A stretch of DNA of 64,000 nt, from NCBI GenBank assembly GCA_033439265.1, contig JAVTVX010000027.1:13035001-13099000 (forward strand). Reading direction: 5' to 3'. The position numbers and the translations under genes were made by a program. The DNA comes from Dillenia suffruticosa (taxonomy: Eukaryota; Streptophyta; Magnoliopsida; Dilleniales; Dilleniaceae). A model generated the notes under the pieces. It was not told where the DNA came from, made no database searches, and saw nothing but the letters and a program-made list of their open reading frames with translations. This document shows positions 1 to 13,500 of the stretch, piece after piece (position 1 is the first letter of the stretch; each line of letters begins with the position of its first letter).

Positions 1-2355
1 AAGCAAATAGAAATATAAAACATTTTTGTATTATCATAATTTAGAGTTTTGTTCAAAAGAGTTCAATACTTTCTAAAAAGGGAATGAATTATGAGACACC
101 TGATAGTTCCCGGTATGGTGTGGTAGAGCATATGAATAGAACTTTGATAAAGAAAGTTTGATGTATGCTCTCCAATTCTAGTCTACCTATGTCATTTTGG
201 GCTGAAGCAGCTTCTACAGCTTGTTTTCGTGTTAATCGCTCTCCTTCAATTACTACTAACAAAAGGACTCCTACAAAGGTATGGTCTAGTACTCTTGCAA
301 ATTAATCTATTTTATAAGTATTTGGTTGTCCTGCATATGCACATGTTAATGAAGGAAAATCATAAACAAGATCTTAAAAATGCATTTTTCTTGATTATGA
401 ATCTAGTGTTAAGGGATATAAATTGTGATGTCTATAAATTAGTAAAATTATCATCAACAGAAATGTAATATTTGATAAGAGTTCCATGCTTCAAAATTCT
501 CCTCTCAGTTTATTTAGTGATGCAGGAAAACATAAATTAAACAAACAGGTGGAACTTGAAATTGAAACATCTTCTCCGGAGCCTGCATTACAATCTAGTT
601 CTAGGGCTGAGTCTGAATGTGTACAAAAAACCACCATACTTCTACCGTCAGCTTAATACTCTATTATTATAAATAGGCACAGGAGAACGATAAAGCCTCC
701 TCAAAGATATACAGAAGCTGATTTGGTTGCTTATGTTTTAAGTGTTGCTGAAGACATTAATTTTGTGATGAGCCATATACTTTTTTAAAAGCAATTGGAT
801 GCAAGGATTCTGAAAATTGGATGATTGCGATGCAAGAGGAGATTGAATCTCTAAATAAGAATGGTACTTGGGACCTTGTTGAGCTCTACCTAAAGGTAAG
901 AAAGTTGTTCGGTGTAAATGGGTGTTCAAGAGGAAAGAAGGTATGTCAGGAGTTGAAGTAACCACATATAAGGTGAGGCTACAGCTGAGTTCCTTGTATG
1001 GATTTCATAGATGTCTTTTCTCTTATTGTAAAGCATAGTTCAATTAGAGCAATACTTGGTATTTGTGGCTATGCATGATCTTGAACTTAATGAAAATATC
1101 TTCATGCAGTAACCAAAGGGCTTTGTAGTTTCAGGAAAAGAAGACCATGTATACTTGTTAAAGAAATCACTCTATAGTTTGAAGCAATACCCAAGACAAT
1201 GGTATAAGAGATTAAATTCATTTATGATCACTTTTGACTTTAAAAGAAGTAGTTATGATAGTTGTGTTTATTTTAAAAGGTCAAAGGATGAATCATTTGT
1301 ATACTTACTTCTATATGTTAATGACATGTTGATAGTAGTTAAGAACAAAGATGAAATTAATAGGATTAAAGGTCAACTCAACAAGGAGTTTGAGATGAAA
1401 GACTTAGGGGTAGCAAAGAAAATCCTTGGCATGGAGATTTTAAGAGATAGAAAGGCTAGCAAATCGTACTTGAGTCAGAAATGATACATTGAAAGAGTCC
1501 TTAATAGGTTTAATATGTCCAATGCAAACCTATCAATACTCCTTTAGGTATTTATTTTAGACTTTCATTTGTCCCATGTCCAAAGCTGATAACAGGTTTA
1601 TTATATGTTACGAGTTCCATACTCTAGTGTAGTAGGATCTCTCATGTGTGCTATGGTTTGTTCATGCTTAGATTTATCTTATATAATGAGTGTGGTCGGT
1701 AGATATATGGCAAATCCAAGAAAGGAACATTGGAAAGCTATCCAATGGATCCTTAGGTACTTACATTACTGAAGCTTGTTTGCAACTCAGGAGAACTAGA
1801 GATGGTATCATTGACTATGTTGATTCTGATTTCGCTGGTGACTTTAATAAGAGGAGATCACTCACAAATTGTCATTATGGCTAACAGTTGTGCCTTAGTT
1901 GGAAAGCTACTTTGCAAAGCATTGTCGCTCTGTCCACTACCGAGACTGAATATATTGCTATATCTAAAGCAGTTAAAGAAGCCATTTAGTTGATAGGGCT
2001 GTTTGATGAAATCAGTGGAAACTTGCAGGCTACTACAATTTATTGTGATAGTCAAATAGATACTTTTCGTACTAAGGATCCAATGTTCCATAAGAGAACA
2101 AAGCATATTGATGTAAAGTACCATTTTGTTCGTAATATAATTGTTGGTGGTGATATTGTTGTATGCAATGTGAGTACTCATGATAATCCATCAAATATGA
2201 TGACCAAACCACTTTGTGTTTTCAAGTTTGAGCAATGCTTGAACATGGTTGGTGTTTGTTAAAGATCCGTAGAGATTTTGGAAGAAGAGGAGAGCTTTAT
2301 TATTATTATCGAAAATTGATAATTCATTTGATAGAGTTTGGATCTATGTGGAAAT
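1..2355 (+). mobile_element. Ty1/copia retrotransposon, 3' part of pol (fossil)
   Basis: Fossil of a Ty1/copia element entering from the left edge. Conceptual translation on the plus strand shows, in copia order, the end of the integrase core with its typical 'ERMNRTL...SFWAEA' type region (about 80-330), reverse transcriptase (about 800-1500, with a YVNDML version of the YVDD box near 1315-1335) and RNase H (about 1790-2262, ending with the [14 protein letters not shown] type motif). A purine-rich stretch and the classic 'gtggaaattgttg' tail at 2347-2360 mark the polypurine tract and LTR junction. Gag, protease and the 5' LTR lie outside the window. It is clearly broken, with many interruptions across all domains, so it is an old copy. 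Confidence 0.9.
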
Positions 2356-2777
2356 TGTTGCTGTTGTGACCCAAATTCATGAGTTTTGGATGCCCATTAG
2401 CTTTGGGCTTTTAGGTTCTCACTTGGTTTTGCAATTTTCTATCAATTTCTTTTATCTCATGGTATTAGATATGAGAAGATTATGTGTACGAATCCCCTAT
2501 AGTCATTTTTCTTTTGAAGAACAATTTTGGGGACTTTTTATTTTATACCTTTCAACAACAATAGTGAAACTTTTTCTCCTTTTACTCATGATTTTTCCCC
2601 ATCTTAGGATTTTGCACGTAAACCTTATGTTTGATTTCTTCATTACATCATTTCTTGCTTTTTCCTTTGTACATTGTTGCAGTTATTGTCTTGCTTGAAG
2701 TTTTGCAAGGTGTTGACAAAGATTGAAGGAATAAACTGTTGTTTGTGCTTTGTCATATTTTTTACTTAGTTCCAACA
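2356..2777 (+). repeat. probable 3' LTR of the copia element
   Basis: It starts TGTTG directly after the polypurine-like tract and ends CCAACA, giving the short inverted termini expected of an LTR of about 422 bp. The partner LTR is outside the window, so the right boundary is inferred only from the TG...CA rule. Confidence 0.5.
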
Positions 2778-4950
2778 CAAGTTATGAAATCTATTTTTTG
2801 AAAATCAACTTCAAATGATATTTAAAACTATCCAAAAATTATTTGAAAATACAAATAAAGTCATATCTCAAAAATCGATTTTAAATTCGATTTTACTAGT
2901 CAACATGGGCATGGGTAATCAAAAGGAATTTTGGCAAACTGCTCTTGAAGGACAATATCCAATATCAAAGCATATTTCAATTTAGGGATAATAACACCAG
3001 TCTCATACCCCCCGACTAAAACCCCTTCAATAGAATATACTTTTAAGTCAATCCATTTCCTGTGTGTCTCAGCTTTGGCTTTTTTGTACTCTTTCTCTTT
3101 TGTAATTGCTCATCGTATTGTTCATAAATACCCTAACTCTTTTAAGGCATTTACATTATTTGAAGCTCTAATTTGGGTTTGGAGTGAAAAATTGAAGTGA
3201 CGTTTTGTTCGCACTCGGGAATTAGAATCAAAGTCGGAATAAAAAATCCTAGGAATAGAATGAAAAATTAATTATGTTATCAACTGCTTGATTCAAATTT
3301 TATAATGGATATAATTATCATTATTGATATTTGATTTAAATATTTTTTGAAATAAAAATTATATAATTATCAATTTTGTTCTTTATAAAAAATTCATTTC
3401 TATGTTTGAATACATTCAAATCAATTACTCAACTAAAAGATTAAAACCTAAATATAAAAAATTTATTTCATAAATAAATCAAATATAACTAAATAACCCA
3501 TATTTATTTAGTTAAATTAAAACAATTTGTTGGAACAAAATATTTAATAAGAAGGTAAGAAAATGAGTTAATTAAAATAAATAAATAAATTAGTGTCTTT
3601 TTTAAATTAATTAAATATATAATTTTGTAAAAATTGAGGTATTTTAGAATTCCTCTACAAATCATTATCTTCAACATCATCTATCCCACCCACCAGCCCT
3701 CATCAGGCTTGATCCTATGATCCAATGGATTGGAGAACTATTAAAAAGAACTTGAATGGTTTGTATATCTTCTCTCTCATGTCCTTCCCTCTCTTGTCCC
3801 TCTCTCTCTCCTCTCACTTTTTTCTTAACAAAAAAAATCTAACATGTAGAGAGAGAAAGCGGTGAGAAAGAGGTACTAGAGAGAGAAAAAGAAAGCAGAA
3901 AAACCTAGAGAGAAAGAAGAATAGTGGAGTGGTTGTCGGCTTCTACAAAGCAAGCAACAATCGATTGAATTTGATCGAGATCTATCTATGCAAACCCTAA
4001 TTGTTAACGATCTAACTGTTCTCCATCTATCTTAGCTTCTGCTTCATGCACAAAAATGGTCAGTTATTTTTCTTAGGTTTGGGTTTGGGTTTGGACACAG
4101 AGAGAGTAAGGGCTTGGGTTTGAACTTGACAAGGTTTTTGAAGGAGGCGTCGGCTGAATGGAAGGACAAAAAATGGTTAGTTATTTTTCTTAGGTTTTAT
4201 GCATGAATTTCGATCAAAACCTATCATTTTATTTGAATTTCACAAAATTCATATTTTGAGGGTTTCACTGTCAAACCTTTATTCACAATCCATAAATCCA
4301 AACCATTTATATAATTATTATTCTGATTTTTTATTCTCATTCTCTTTAATCAAACACTCCTCAGGGTCTTCATGGGTGGGGTTGTTGGGGGGGAGATAGA
4401 GAGTTTGGAGGTGGAATTGGGATGGAGAGAGAAATAAGCATATTTATCTATATGTTGAGAGTTCTGGTTCCAGATTGTAAGAAGAATCGCGTGAACAAAA
4501 AGAGAGAGAGATTTGAGATTTGGGGTTGGGTCTTGTGAAGGTTTCTGAAAAACTCTCTGCCTAAGTTCTATTTTATCTGCCGTTTAATGTTGATATTTTC
4601 TGCTAATCGATTTCTTGAAAATCGATTGTAAAGTCAATTTTGATATATTTTTTTTCTTGTTTTATTTTCGGTTAGTACTTGAAGTCGATTTCTTGAAAAT
4701 CAATTTTAAAAGTCGATTTTTAGGCAATCGACTTCATTATTTTCATGACCCAAATTAAAATAATAATTTTTTTATAATTTTAACCCTTAAACTAATATTT
4801 AGGGAAATGACACCATTCTGTATTTAATGGGTGATGTCTTTTGTCACCAGAAAAAATCGAGTTTGCCAAAATTAAAGTAAATTAAACAAGGTGACATTGA
4901 TGGCACATCAAGTCACCTCTCCTGATACTATGCAACCTCTTGATTTTGAT
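2778..4950. other. gene-less AT-rich stretch with scattered repeats
   Basis: No convincing coding region. Contents: an AT-rich part (3190-3650); a CT/GA-rich low-complexity part (3770-3920); a 30-bp direct repeat (4050-4080 and 4167-4197, core AGTTATTTTTCTTAGGTTT) 117 bp apart; GGGTTT runs at 4076-4095; and degenerate AATCGATT/GTCGATTT repeats (about 4605-4735, with similar ones at 2865-2895). A perfect 14-bp inverted repeat, AATTTTGGCAAACT, lies at 2927-2940 and 4860-4873. It could mark the ends of an old DNA transposon, but no target duplication is visible. Confidence 0.5.
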
Positions 4951-5049
4951 GATCCGAGTCTGGGCTCTTAACACACCGCGCTTAAAGCCATTCATGAGCA
5001 TGGAAGCTTCCTAGCTTTCCATGACTTTAAGGAAAAAAAAGAGGACCTA

Positions 5050-8000
5050 TTTTAATCATTCTGAAAGATCAAGCCATGTTACATCTTCCCTTGTTCCATT
5101 CTTCCGGTGAATAAACAGTTGTTTTAGAGTTTGACCTCCTTTTATAACTACTCTCTCACCTAGTATTTTAGCTGGTTCATACAAACTACTTTCATTCTCA
5201 AGAGTACAGGGTAGTGCTAGTTCCGGTGCATGGCTTCCAATCATCTTCTTCAGCAGTGAAACATGAAAGACATGGTGTATCCGAGACCCTTCCGATAACT
5301 ATAATTTATAGGCCACAACCCCTATTTTCTGTAAAATAGTAAATGGACCACATTATTTGGCGGCTAGCTTAACTTTGCCCCTATCGCAGACTGAAAGTAT
5401 GGCTGCAACTTTAGAAAAACCAATTCTCCCTCCCCAAGTTGTACATCCCTTCAATGAGTATTGGCAAATTTCACCATTTGCTACTACACTTGCTTAAGAT
5501 TGTGCTAAAATTGTTTTAGAATCTCATCATTGTCCAAGAGCTCTCTTGCCACTACTTCTACACGTGTTTCCCCCAGAAGAAACCTGTGTACTTTGGGAGG
5601 GAGTCGACCATACACCGCTTGGAAAGAGGTCATCCCTGTGGATGTGTGAAAATTTGTATTATAGTTGAATTTGGCCCATGGCAACCAATTATACCAACTC
5701 TTTGGTTGCTCCAAAGTAAAACAATGTAGGTACGTTTTGAGTCCCTTATTCAGTATTTTGGTTTACCCATCTGTTTCGGGGTGATAAGCACTACTCATCT
5801 TTAGTTTCATGCCTTGCAAAAGAAATAGTTCCACCCAAAAATTATTTAAAAAGATTAGATCGCGATTACTTACTATGGATCGGGAAAGTCCGTGTAAGCG
5901 AACCACATCTTTAACAAATGTCTCGGCTACCAACTTTGTAGTGTCATTGTGTCTGAAGCTAATAAAGTGCCCGTATTTAAATAATTTATCCACCACCACA
6001 AAAATGCAATCATTCTCTTGTGATTGGGAAAACCCATTGATAAAGTCCATTGATATATCCTTCAAAACCACCGATGGAATGGGTAAGGGCTGCAAAAGTC
6101 CTGCCAGTGATCTAACCTCGCATTTTTGTTGTTAGCATACTAGACAGTTTCCATAAAGGATAACACAGATTTTATCATTCATTTCCAATATAAGTTTGCA
6201 GCCAAACGTTTATAAGTTCTCAAGGCACTAGCATGTCCTGCTCCGGGGGATTCATGAAACTCAACCAATAGAGTAGGAATCCACTTCGAGTTTTCTGGAA
6301 TTATCACTCGATTCTTGTACAACAATGTGTCATTTTCCAGCATGAATGGTGGCCTATTGTTAGATTCTTTATGCAATTGTTGTTTAAGTGCGGACAACCT
6401 TTGGTCTTTAGTAATCTCTTCCTTTATTTGTTTCCAATTGACATTGCTGAACATTCCGATCCCACCTGCAGCCTTGAAAGACAATTAACCACCTTGTTTG
6501 AGCTTCCGGGTTTGTATTACACCCTAAAATCATACCCCAACAGCTTAGAAATCCAGTGTCGCTTTGCTGGTGTCGAAATTTTCTATTCCAATAAGAATTT
6601 TAAACTCTTTTGGTCCGTTTTCACCACAAAGTGTCGCCCTATGAGGTATAGATGCGAATGTTGAACGGCTAAGACAAGTGTTATTAACTCCTTCTTATAT
6701 GCTGATTTGGAGAGGGACTTCTCAGAAAGAGCTTTACTAAAAATAGCTATGGGTCTCCCATTTTGTAAGAGAACCGCTCCTATACCTCTCCCTGAAAGAT
6801 CGCATTCAATTGTAAATAATTGAGTAAAGTCCAGCATTGCCAACACAGAGGCATGAGTTATTGCGGATTGTAATGCTTCAAAGGCTCAGTTGGCTTCTAT
6901 GGACTACACAAACTTGAGCTGTCCCTCCTTTCTTAGTAAATCCGTAAGAGGTCTAGCTATCTTCCCATAGTCATGAATGAATCGTCTACAGTAACTGGTT
7001 AAGCCCAAGAATCCAAGAACATCTTTTGTGGAGCGAGGAATTGGCCACTTTAGAATACAAGCTATTTTTCTCGGGTCCATCTTTACTCCATCCGAAGAGA
7101 TTATGTAGCCCAAATATTTAATGTATCGCTTCCCAAATTGATACTTTTTTTTATTAGCCAGTAATGAATTCGTAGCCAAGGTTTGTAGGGCTGCCTCCAA
7201 GTGCCTCAAATGATCCTCCCAAGTGCGGTTATAGACAAGAATGTCGTCGAAGAAGACCAATATAAACTTCTGAACGTAAGATCGAAACATATCGATCATT
7301 ATTGTTTGAAAGTGGTAGGGGCAATCATAAGTCTAAATGGCATCAGAATGAACTCATAATGGCCCAAATATGTTCGAAAAGCCGTCTTAGGGATGTCGGA
7401 TTCTGTAACTCGGATTTGGTGGTAACCGAATGGCAAGTCCAATTTGGAGAAGTATTGGGCGCCAAATAACTCATCGAGTAGCTCATAAACCACAAGAATT
7501 GGATATTTATCTGAAACGGTAGCTTTATTTAGCTCCCTATAATCGATATAAAAACGTCAACTTCCATCATTTTTGCTAGCAAGGAGCACCAGACTAGAGA
7601 AGGGGCTGGAGTTAGGTCAAATGATGCCTGCAGTCAGCTTGTCTGCCACCAACTTCTTGATCTTATTTTTCTGCTCATAATTATATCGATAAGGTCGGCT
7701 ACTAATAGGACCACATTCCGACCGTAAAGAGATATGGGGATCCATTGTTCTAAAGGATAAGAGATGAGTGTCTTCCATGAATACTGCAACAAACTTTGAG
7801 TGAAGGGACTGTAACTCTTCCTGCTAGTCACAGGACAGTGGCTCATTTGTCAAGCTCTGCTCATTGCTTTCTAAGTTAGCCTCCCATAGCCAGACTCCAA
7901 ATTCTACTACAGTGAGCTTTTTCAAGGCAGCCAGAGAAGAGGAAGTTTGAATCAGTGCAGGGTCTCCAACCAAGCACACATTCTGACCTTGCCACTTGAA

Positions 8001-9419
8001 CTGCATGGACATTGTTTACCAATTAACTCTTGCTTCGCCCAATGTTTCCAACCAAAACACTCCCAAAATAACATCAACTCCTCCCAATGGAAATAAGAAA
8101 CAATCAACTGCAATGGTAATACTCCTTAAATTTGTCTGGACAGCCGAGCGTACGCCTGAGAAAACTAACCTTCTGCCATCATCTAGCCATACCCAAAAAG
8201 GGTTCGTGGTTTTCTCTACTAATCCTATCCGTTTGGCAGTAGTTTCAGCTATAAACTTGTAACTAGCACCACTATCTACCATTATCAGCAATTTTCCCTC
8301 CCTAGTAGATCCCATAAGCTTCATAGTTTTAGGGTGAGAAATACCTCTTACGGAGAACATGAGAAAGCTCCAATGCGGCGAAAGAAATGTTCAGTTGTTG
8401 CACCAAATCTTCTATAGCAGTGTCTTCGCTCATGGCTTCGTCATTCGATGGAACCTCTTCCTCACCTAGAATGATCACACGCAAGCTTTTGTTGGGGCAG
8501 TTGTGAAAGGGATGGTAGGGTTGTTTGCATTTGAAACACAACCCTTTGGAGCGTAAATCCATGATTTCATGGTGAGACAGTTGGCGGAAACTTCGGTTGG
8601 GTGTTGCGTGTGGTTGTAGAGGACAAATGGGGGAAGATGATCGTTGTGCTTGAAGGTTGTCTGGGGTTGAAGGCGGGTTAAAAGAAAAGTGGTTTCGGGT
8701 CATGGGTTTTAGGTGAAAATGAGTTTCGGATCCTCCAGAGGTCGGGTTTGACCCCTTCCATTTGCGTGACCCGACCGCAAAATGGGTTCCGTCATCCTTG
8801 CCCAGTAGCACCCCTGTTATAAAGAACCCATGCTCACATTCAATTTCCTGAGAAAGCTTCATAGTCTGAAAGAGTGAGAGAGCCACATCAACTTTCAATT
8901 CATCGGTGACATGATTAATGGTGAAAAATTACTCCTCTCGAGCAACCCAAGCTACGGGATCATGGCCATCGAAGCAAGGAAGATCAAGTCGTCACAGTGC
9001 GAAAGGTAAGTCATTTTGTGATGGGTATTTTGGTTGTAGGTGGTGTTGGTTGTGGGTTCCCAAAATGGGAATAGACCCTATTTTGAGAGAAGGGCATCCT
9101 GGAACACCATGGAGTGTGGAAGCAGAGGAACTAGCTTCCTCACGGGCTTTATGTTTTTGTCACAGCAATGCTGCCACCAAATCTTCCAAAGAGTCAAGTT
9201 TGTCCATCCTGGTGCGATGAATATTCATTTCCTCAACAAGAGTCGAGACACTCTTTCCCAGTTCTGCAAGACTTTTCTCAATAAATTCTAATTTTGTGTC
9301 CATTCTCATGTTAGTCATGAGGTAATGGAAGGGTTTATTTTGTGGAAAATCGACGGAAGAGGGGGAGAAAGAGAGAGAACAACGAGAAAAAGAGTGGGGA
9401 AGTGACAGGTCAAACCAAT
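5050..9419 (-). mobile_element. Ty3/gypsy chromovirus, gag-pol internal region (fossil)
   Basis: Minus-strand Ty3/gypsy element. In element order it shows gag ending in a CX2CX4HX4C zinc knuckle (about 8500-8900), an aspartic protease (about 8016-8360, with a VDSGA active-site motif), reverse transcriptase (about 6904-7846, with the FFDDILVY box), RNase H (about 6583-6850), integrase (zinc-binding region about 6179-6484, core about 5505-6095) and a C-terminal chromodomain-like segment (about 5056-5170). That order, with a chromodomain after integrase, is diagnostic of chromoviruses. Only the 5' LTR (9420-9868) was found. The element is broken, with on the order of ten interruptions, so it looks old but still well recognisable. 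Confidence 0.92.
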
Positions 9420-9868
9420 TGTTAGAGATAGGAAGAAGTAAACTGAAAATGTTTGGAAAATCTATAGCTTCCTTTCATTGATAGTTCAAAAAGAGTATTA
9501 CAGCAGTAAAGAAAAGAAATTCAGCCTCTCTCTTTAAGAGTAGACTGTCCACACTTAATTGAAGCTAATCATCTTCTTCATATCCCTTCCCGTTTCCCTT
9601 CATGCCCTATTTATAGCCTTAATTCCCTCATAACCACTCAAATTTCCCTCAACAACGGATTGTTACTCTCTAACATTCTCTAACAATTTTATGCTCTTGC
9701 CTTCTGCGTTAGTAGACTATCAGCCCACTTGAGTTGGCCAACTGTCTTGCTGCAGCCATTTCATCACCCATCTGGACTAAAGATGCCACATTTTTGTCCG
9801 GCTGACCCCTGGACCTCCTACAATTACTTCCCTAACATCTTGGCCTCCTGCAATTTCTTCCCCCAACA
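9420..9868 (-). repeat. 5' LTR of the chromovirus
   Basis: About 449 bp, flanking the gag side of the minus-strand chromovirus. In element orientation it starts TGTTGGGGGAAG and ends CTCTAACA, with the inverted TGTT...AACA ends usual for LTRs. A TATA box lies inside it at 9607-9616. The sequence next to it that should hold the primer-binding site (about 9402-9419) is not a clear match to initiator Met tRNA. No second copy was found near 5 kb. Confidence 0.7.
9607..9616 (-). promoter_or_regulatory. TATA box in the chromovirus LTR
   Basis: On the minus strand it reads CTATAAATAG, a near-ideal plant TATA box, inside the LTR and pointing into the gag gene. This is where the U3/R boundary promoter of such an element would be expected. 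Confidence 0.55.
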
Positions 9869-10521
9869 CATTCACGAGTGCATGATTGTGTTTTTCAGAA
9901 AGCCAGATTCTTCTTTCTTGGGGAGCAACATTTTTGACTGACCGTAGCTGTTGAATTTAGCTCATACATCAGCACACACATTGGATACGAGAACCTAATG
10001 AGTTTGATCTACCGCTACCAAATCCGTCAGATTTGGACATGGCAGAAATTGCTCATGGGACACAAATGAAAAAATGAAATTTATCGGCTAAAATGAATCT
10101 GACCGGTTTAACCTTAAACTGCACAGGCAAGCCATCATATCCCAGCCCAATTAACAAAATAACAACCACTAAAGTTGCAGGAAAAAGATGACAGATGCAA
10201 TGGTAGTCTTCGATAAACTTAATAGGATGAATATAAACAATGTGTGAAGTACTACTAAAGGAAGTTGTCTTTCTCTGAGCAAATCTTACGAGATCCAGAA
10301 ATGCTTGAAAATGCTCTTCTATATGGAGTTGGGCTTTGACACTACAAAATGTATGTTACCCCGGAAGGGTGATGGTACAAATTACTTGTCATTATTCAAT
10401 GGTAAGTGAATATATCTCACACAAGCATCCAATCAGATGCCGAATAGATGAAAAATTTGCGACTGTCTGTTGCTTCAAATGGAGTGGTCTCGCAGCAAAT
10501 GCTACTGTTCCACCACGAAAG
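9869..10521. other. flank between chromovirus LTR and IscA-like gene
   Basis: No coding region recognised. It lies directly downstream (minus strand) of the IscA-like stop codon, so the 10.2-10.5 kb part is probably that gene's 3' UTR. Confidence 0.4.
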
Positions 10522-13500
10522 CTACCGTTCCACCATGAATGAGCTTTTACAACTACATCCCCCCAGAGCACTTGGATTGGTTGTTACCTGCAGAAGAAAA
10601 CTCAGAATCAGCCCAAATAACTGCAACAACAGCGCCATCACCACCAACAGTCTGAGTGATCATGAGAATGAAGTGCATCTCGATTTCTGAACCAAGCAAA
10701 GTTCTAAATTGCAGTTCTCACATATCCCATCGTTGATTCTGTTTACTAAGAATTTTATCATGAGAATGAAATGCATCTCAATTTCTGAACCAAGCAAAGT
10801 CCTAAATTGCAGTTCTCACATATTGCATTGTGGATTTTGTTTACTAAAAATTTTATCTTTTTTTGGTTCCAAAAAGTGAATACGGTTAAAAGTGCAAGTG
10901 AAATTTCCAATACAACATAATTGAAGGAGTCATATTTTTCTGATGGATGCAAGTGAAATTATTGTTAACCAATTTAAATACAGACATCACAACCAAGAAT
11001 AATGTAGTCAAGAACATCAAGCCAAACCCTTGAAAACAAATGAGGGGGTGGATTAGCAGGTCAAGATGAAACGGGGGAATGCCTTGCACTTGCTCTTGTA
11101 CAAGATGTCTATGTTTCATTACAATTTTTCCCTAAGTCCCAATAAGTCTTAAATCAAGGTCTGTCCCTTCACTTCCAAGAACCCCAAAAGCGTAATTTCC
11201 AAGGACTGTCCAGATTGATTTTCAAGGAAAGGACATCCTCCCACACACATTTCCTATACACAAAGCACCAATCAATTCTTGCTATTTACCATTTCTATAG
11301 CCAAAGTGCAATGTTGGATTGTCCTTGTTGCATGTTTATCTCATGACACATGAGCCAGTGCCAAAACAAATAAACAAATGAAAAACCAATAAAAGCATGT
11401 TAAACAGAGTGCAAGAGAAATCATGTCACAAGCTTGTTAAAAGCATAATTGAGAATTTAAATATGGCAACATAATTGAACAGGACCCCTATCATGACAAA
11501 TGCAAGTAAAATTATTGTTAACCAATAAAATACACACATCACAGCTAAGAATAATATATTGCTAGGGAACCAATAGTATATAAATTTGAGATAAGTAAGT
11601 GCAAAATATTTGTTTTTATTCACGTCTCAATTAAGTTAAGAATAAGGTAAACCAATTCCTTGTGATAAATATGGAAAAATGGCAAAATTCAAGCCTACCC
11701 AATAGCCATTTAACTAATTGAGTGAAAAACTTCAAGGACAAACCTTTAAAATAAACGATCAGGTGGATCAGCAGGTCAAATTGAAAAGAAGGTTCAATGC
11801 CATGCATTTACTCTAGTACAAGATGACAGCATTCATCACAATTTTCCTGAAGTCCCACCCCTCCAAAAAAAAGCAAAAGAAAAAAAATCTTAAATCAAGA
11901 TCTGCCCCAAAGCCGCTTCGAAGAACCCCCAAAATGTAGAATATTAAATTCGTAACCAGTGTCCAGATTGCGTTTCATGGAAAGGACACCGTTCTACCCT
12001 CATTTTTGTAAAAACACCAAATTTCTTGCTACTTAGCATTCCACAGGGCCAAATATCCATCAGAAGGTACCTTTCCTGTTTCTAAGTTCTTGTTGCATGT
12101 TTAACTTCTGACACATGAGCCAGTGCCACAATAAACAAAGGAATGAAAGACCGACAGAAGCTCATTAAAAAGGTCTGCAGAAATGATATCGCAAGTTTTT
12201 AGGTTCTGTCTTGAGTTCCATCTTACTAGGTAACTATAGAGTAACTAAATAGCTACCCTTTTGCCCCCTAATAACAGAAGATTGGTGCAATGGACAATAA
12301 AGGTTTAATACAAATTTCATTTGCAGCATTAGCTTCTTGCAAAGAAACTTTTCGTAAGAATAAGAAGATTTTTGGATGCTTTATAAAGCCTTTCCAACTT
12401 CCTTTATTGAAACACAAGCAGAGCAATTAGGTTTGTTGCATTATTTGACACATAGAAAACTTCCAAACATGTCTACGAGGACTCTGGTGTACATTTCCAG
12501 AAGAGAAAAAATATTACCTTTGGAGGCAATAATATAAGCAGATTAAAATGAGCATTTTAAGTCCTGGCTCTTCCCTATTCTTCTCTATGGAGTCCTTCGG
12601 TTTTTCTTCTTTTGTTTTTTATAGACTACAACAAGAGATCTCTTTGTGTCCTCTCCTTGCCCCCCCCCCCAAAGAGTTATCGAGTTGCATAACTTTGGAA
12701 TCCTTGGGTTGTGGCTTGTAAAAGGGAGCTTTAGCATGATGCAAATTATAAACCAAGAAAACTAGGAAAGTATGACCAGAGAAGAAGCAAAATATATTGT
12801 GAAAACTATGCAATCTATGATATTTTTATAGGACAGAAAATATATTAAGATTTATCACCAAGGGGTGCACCAGAACAACCTAGGTTGCTGACAAGATATC
12901 TACCAAAAGGTCCACAACTGCATTGAAGGAAAAAATTTGGCCAAGAAACAAACATGACGAGTTTTAAGGAACATGTCCATTAATAAGATAAGGGCTTTTC
13001 GACCCTGCAAAAGTTTCCTATTATAGCTCCATCCTTTCTAGCCAAAAAGTAACAAGGGAGATTATCTTAACTATCCTTGGTTTGCTGCACAACAGTATTG
13101 AAACCCTTGAGTAAGTTAAGAAACAATTAGAAGTCAGTACTTCATCTACTAGGCTTTCTAAAGTGTTTAAAGAGGCTTGTCATACTTCAAATGTTAAAAT
13201 TGGTGAAGTTTTTACCCAAAAAGGCCATCCAATTGAATCCTCTATGAGAAGCTTAGCAAAGGAAAGTAAAGAATTTCACATGACAAGAATTTTTATAAAC
13301 TTGTAGCAATCATTATGATATTGGTGACATCATTTTCTTTGTAAAGAATTGGTACTTTGCCCTGAATATGAAGCACTTATACTAATAAACAGCAAAAAAA
13401 GTTGGAATCAAGAGATAAGAGGTAATCAAATGCCAACGTGTTTACACCAAAGGCAGATCCAGAAATTTTTTTAGGAGGGAATGCATGCTAAATATATACC

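Noticed and set aside
3200-3640. Possible MITE with 'GGAATTAGAATC' words
   Set aside because: No inverted ends or target duplication could be found by eye.
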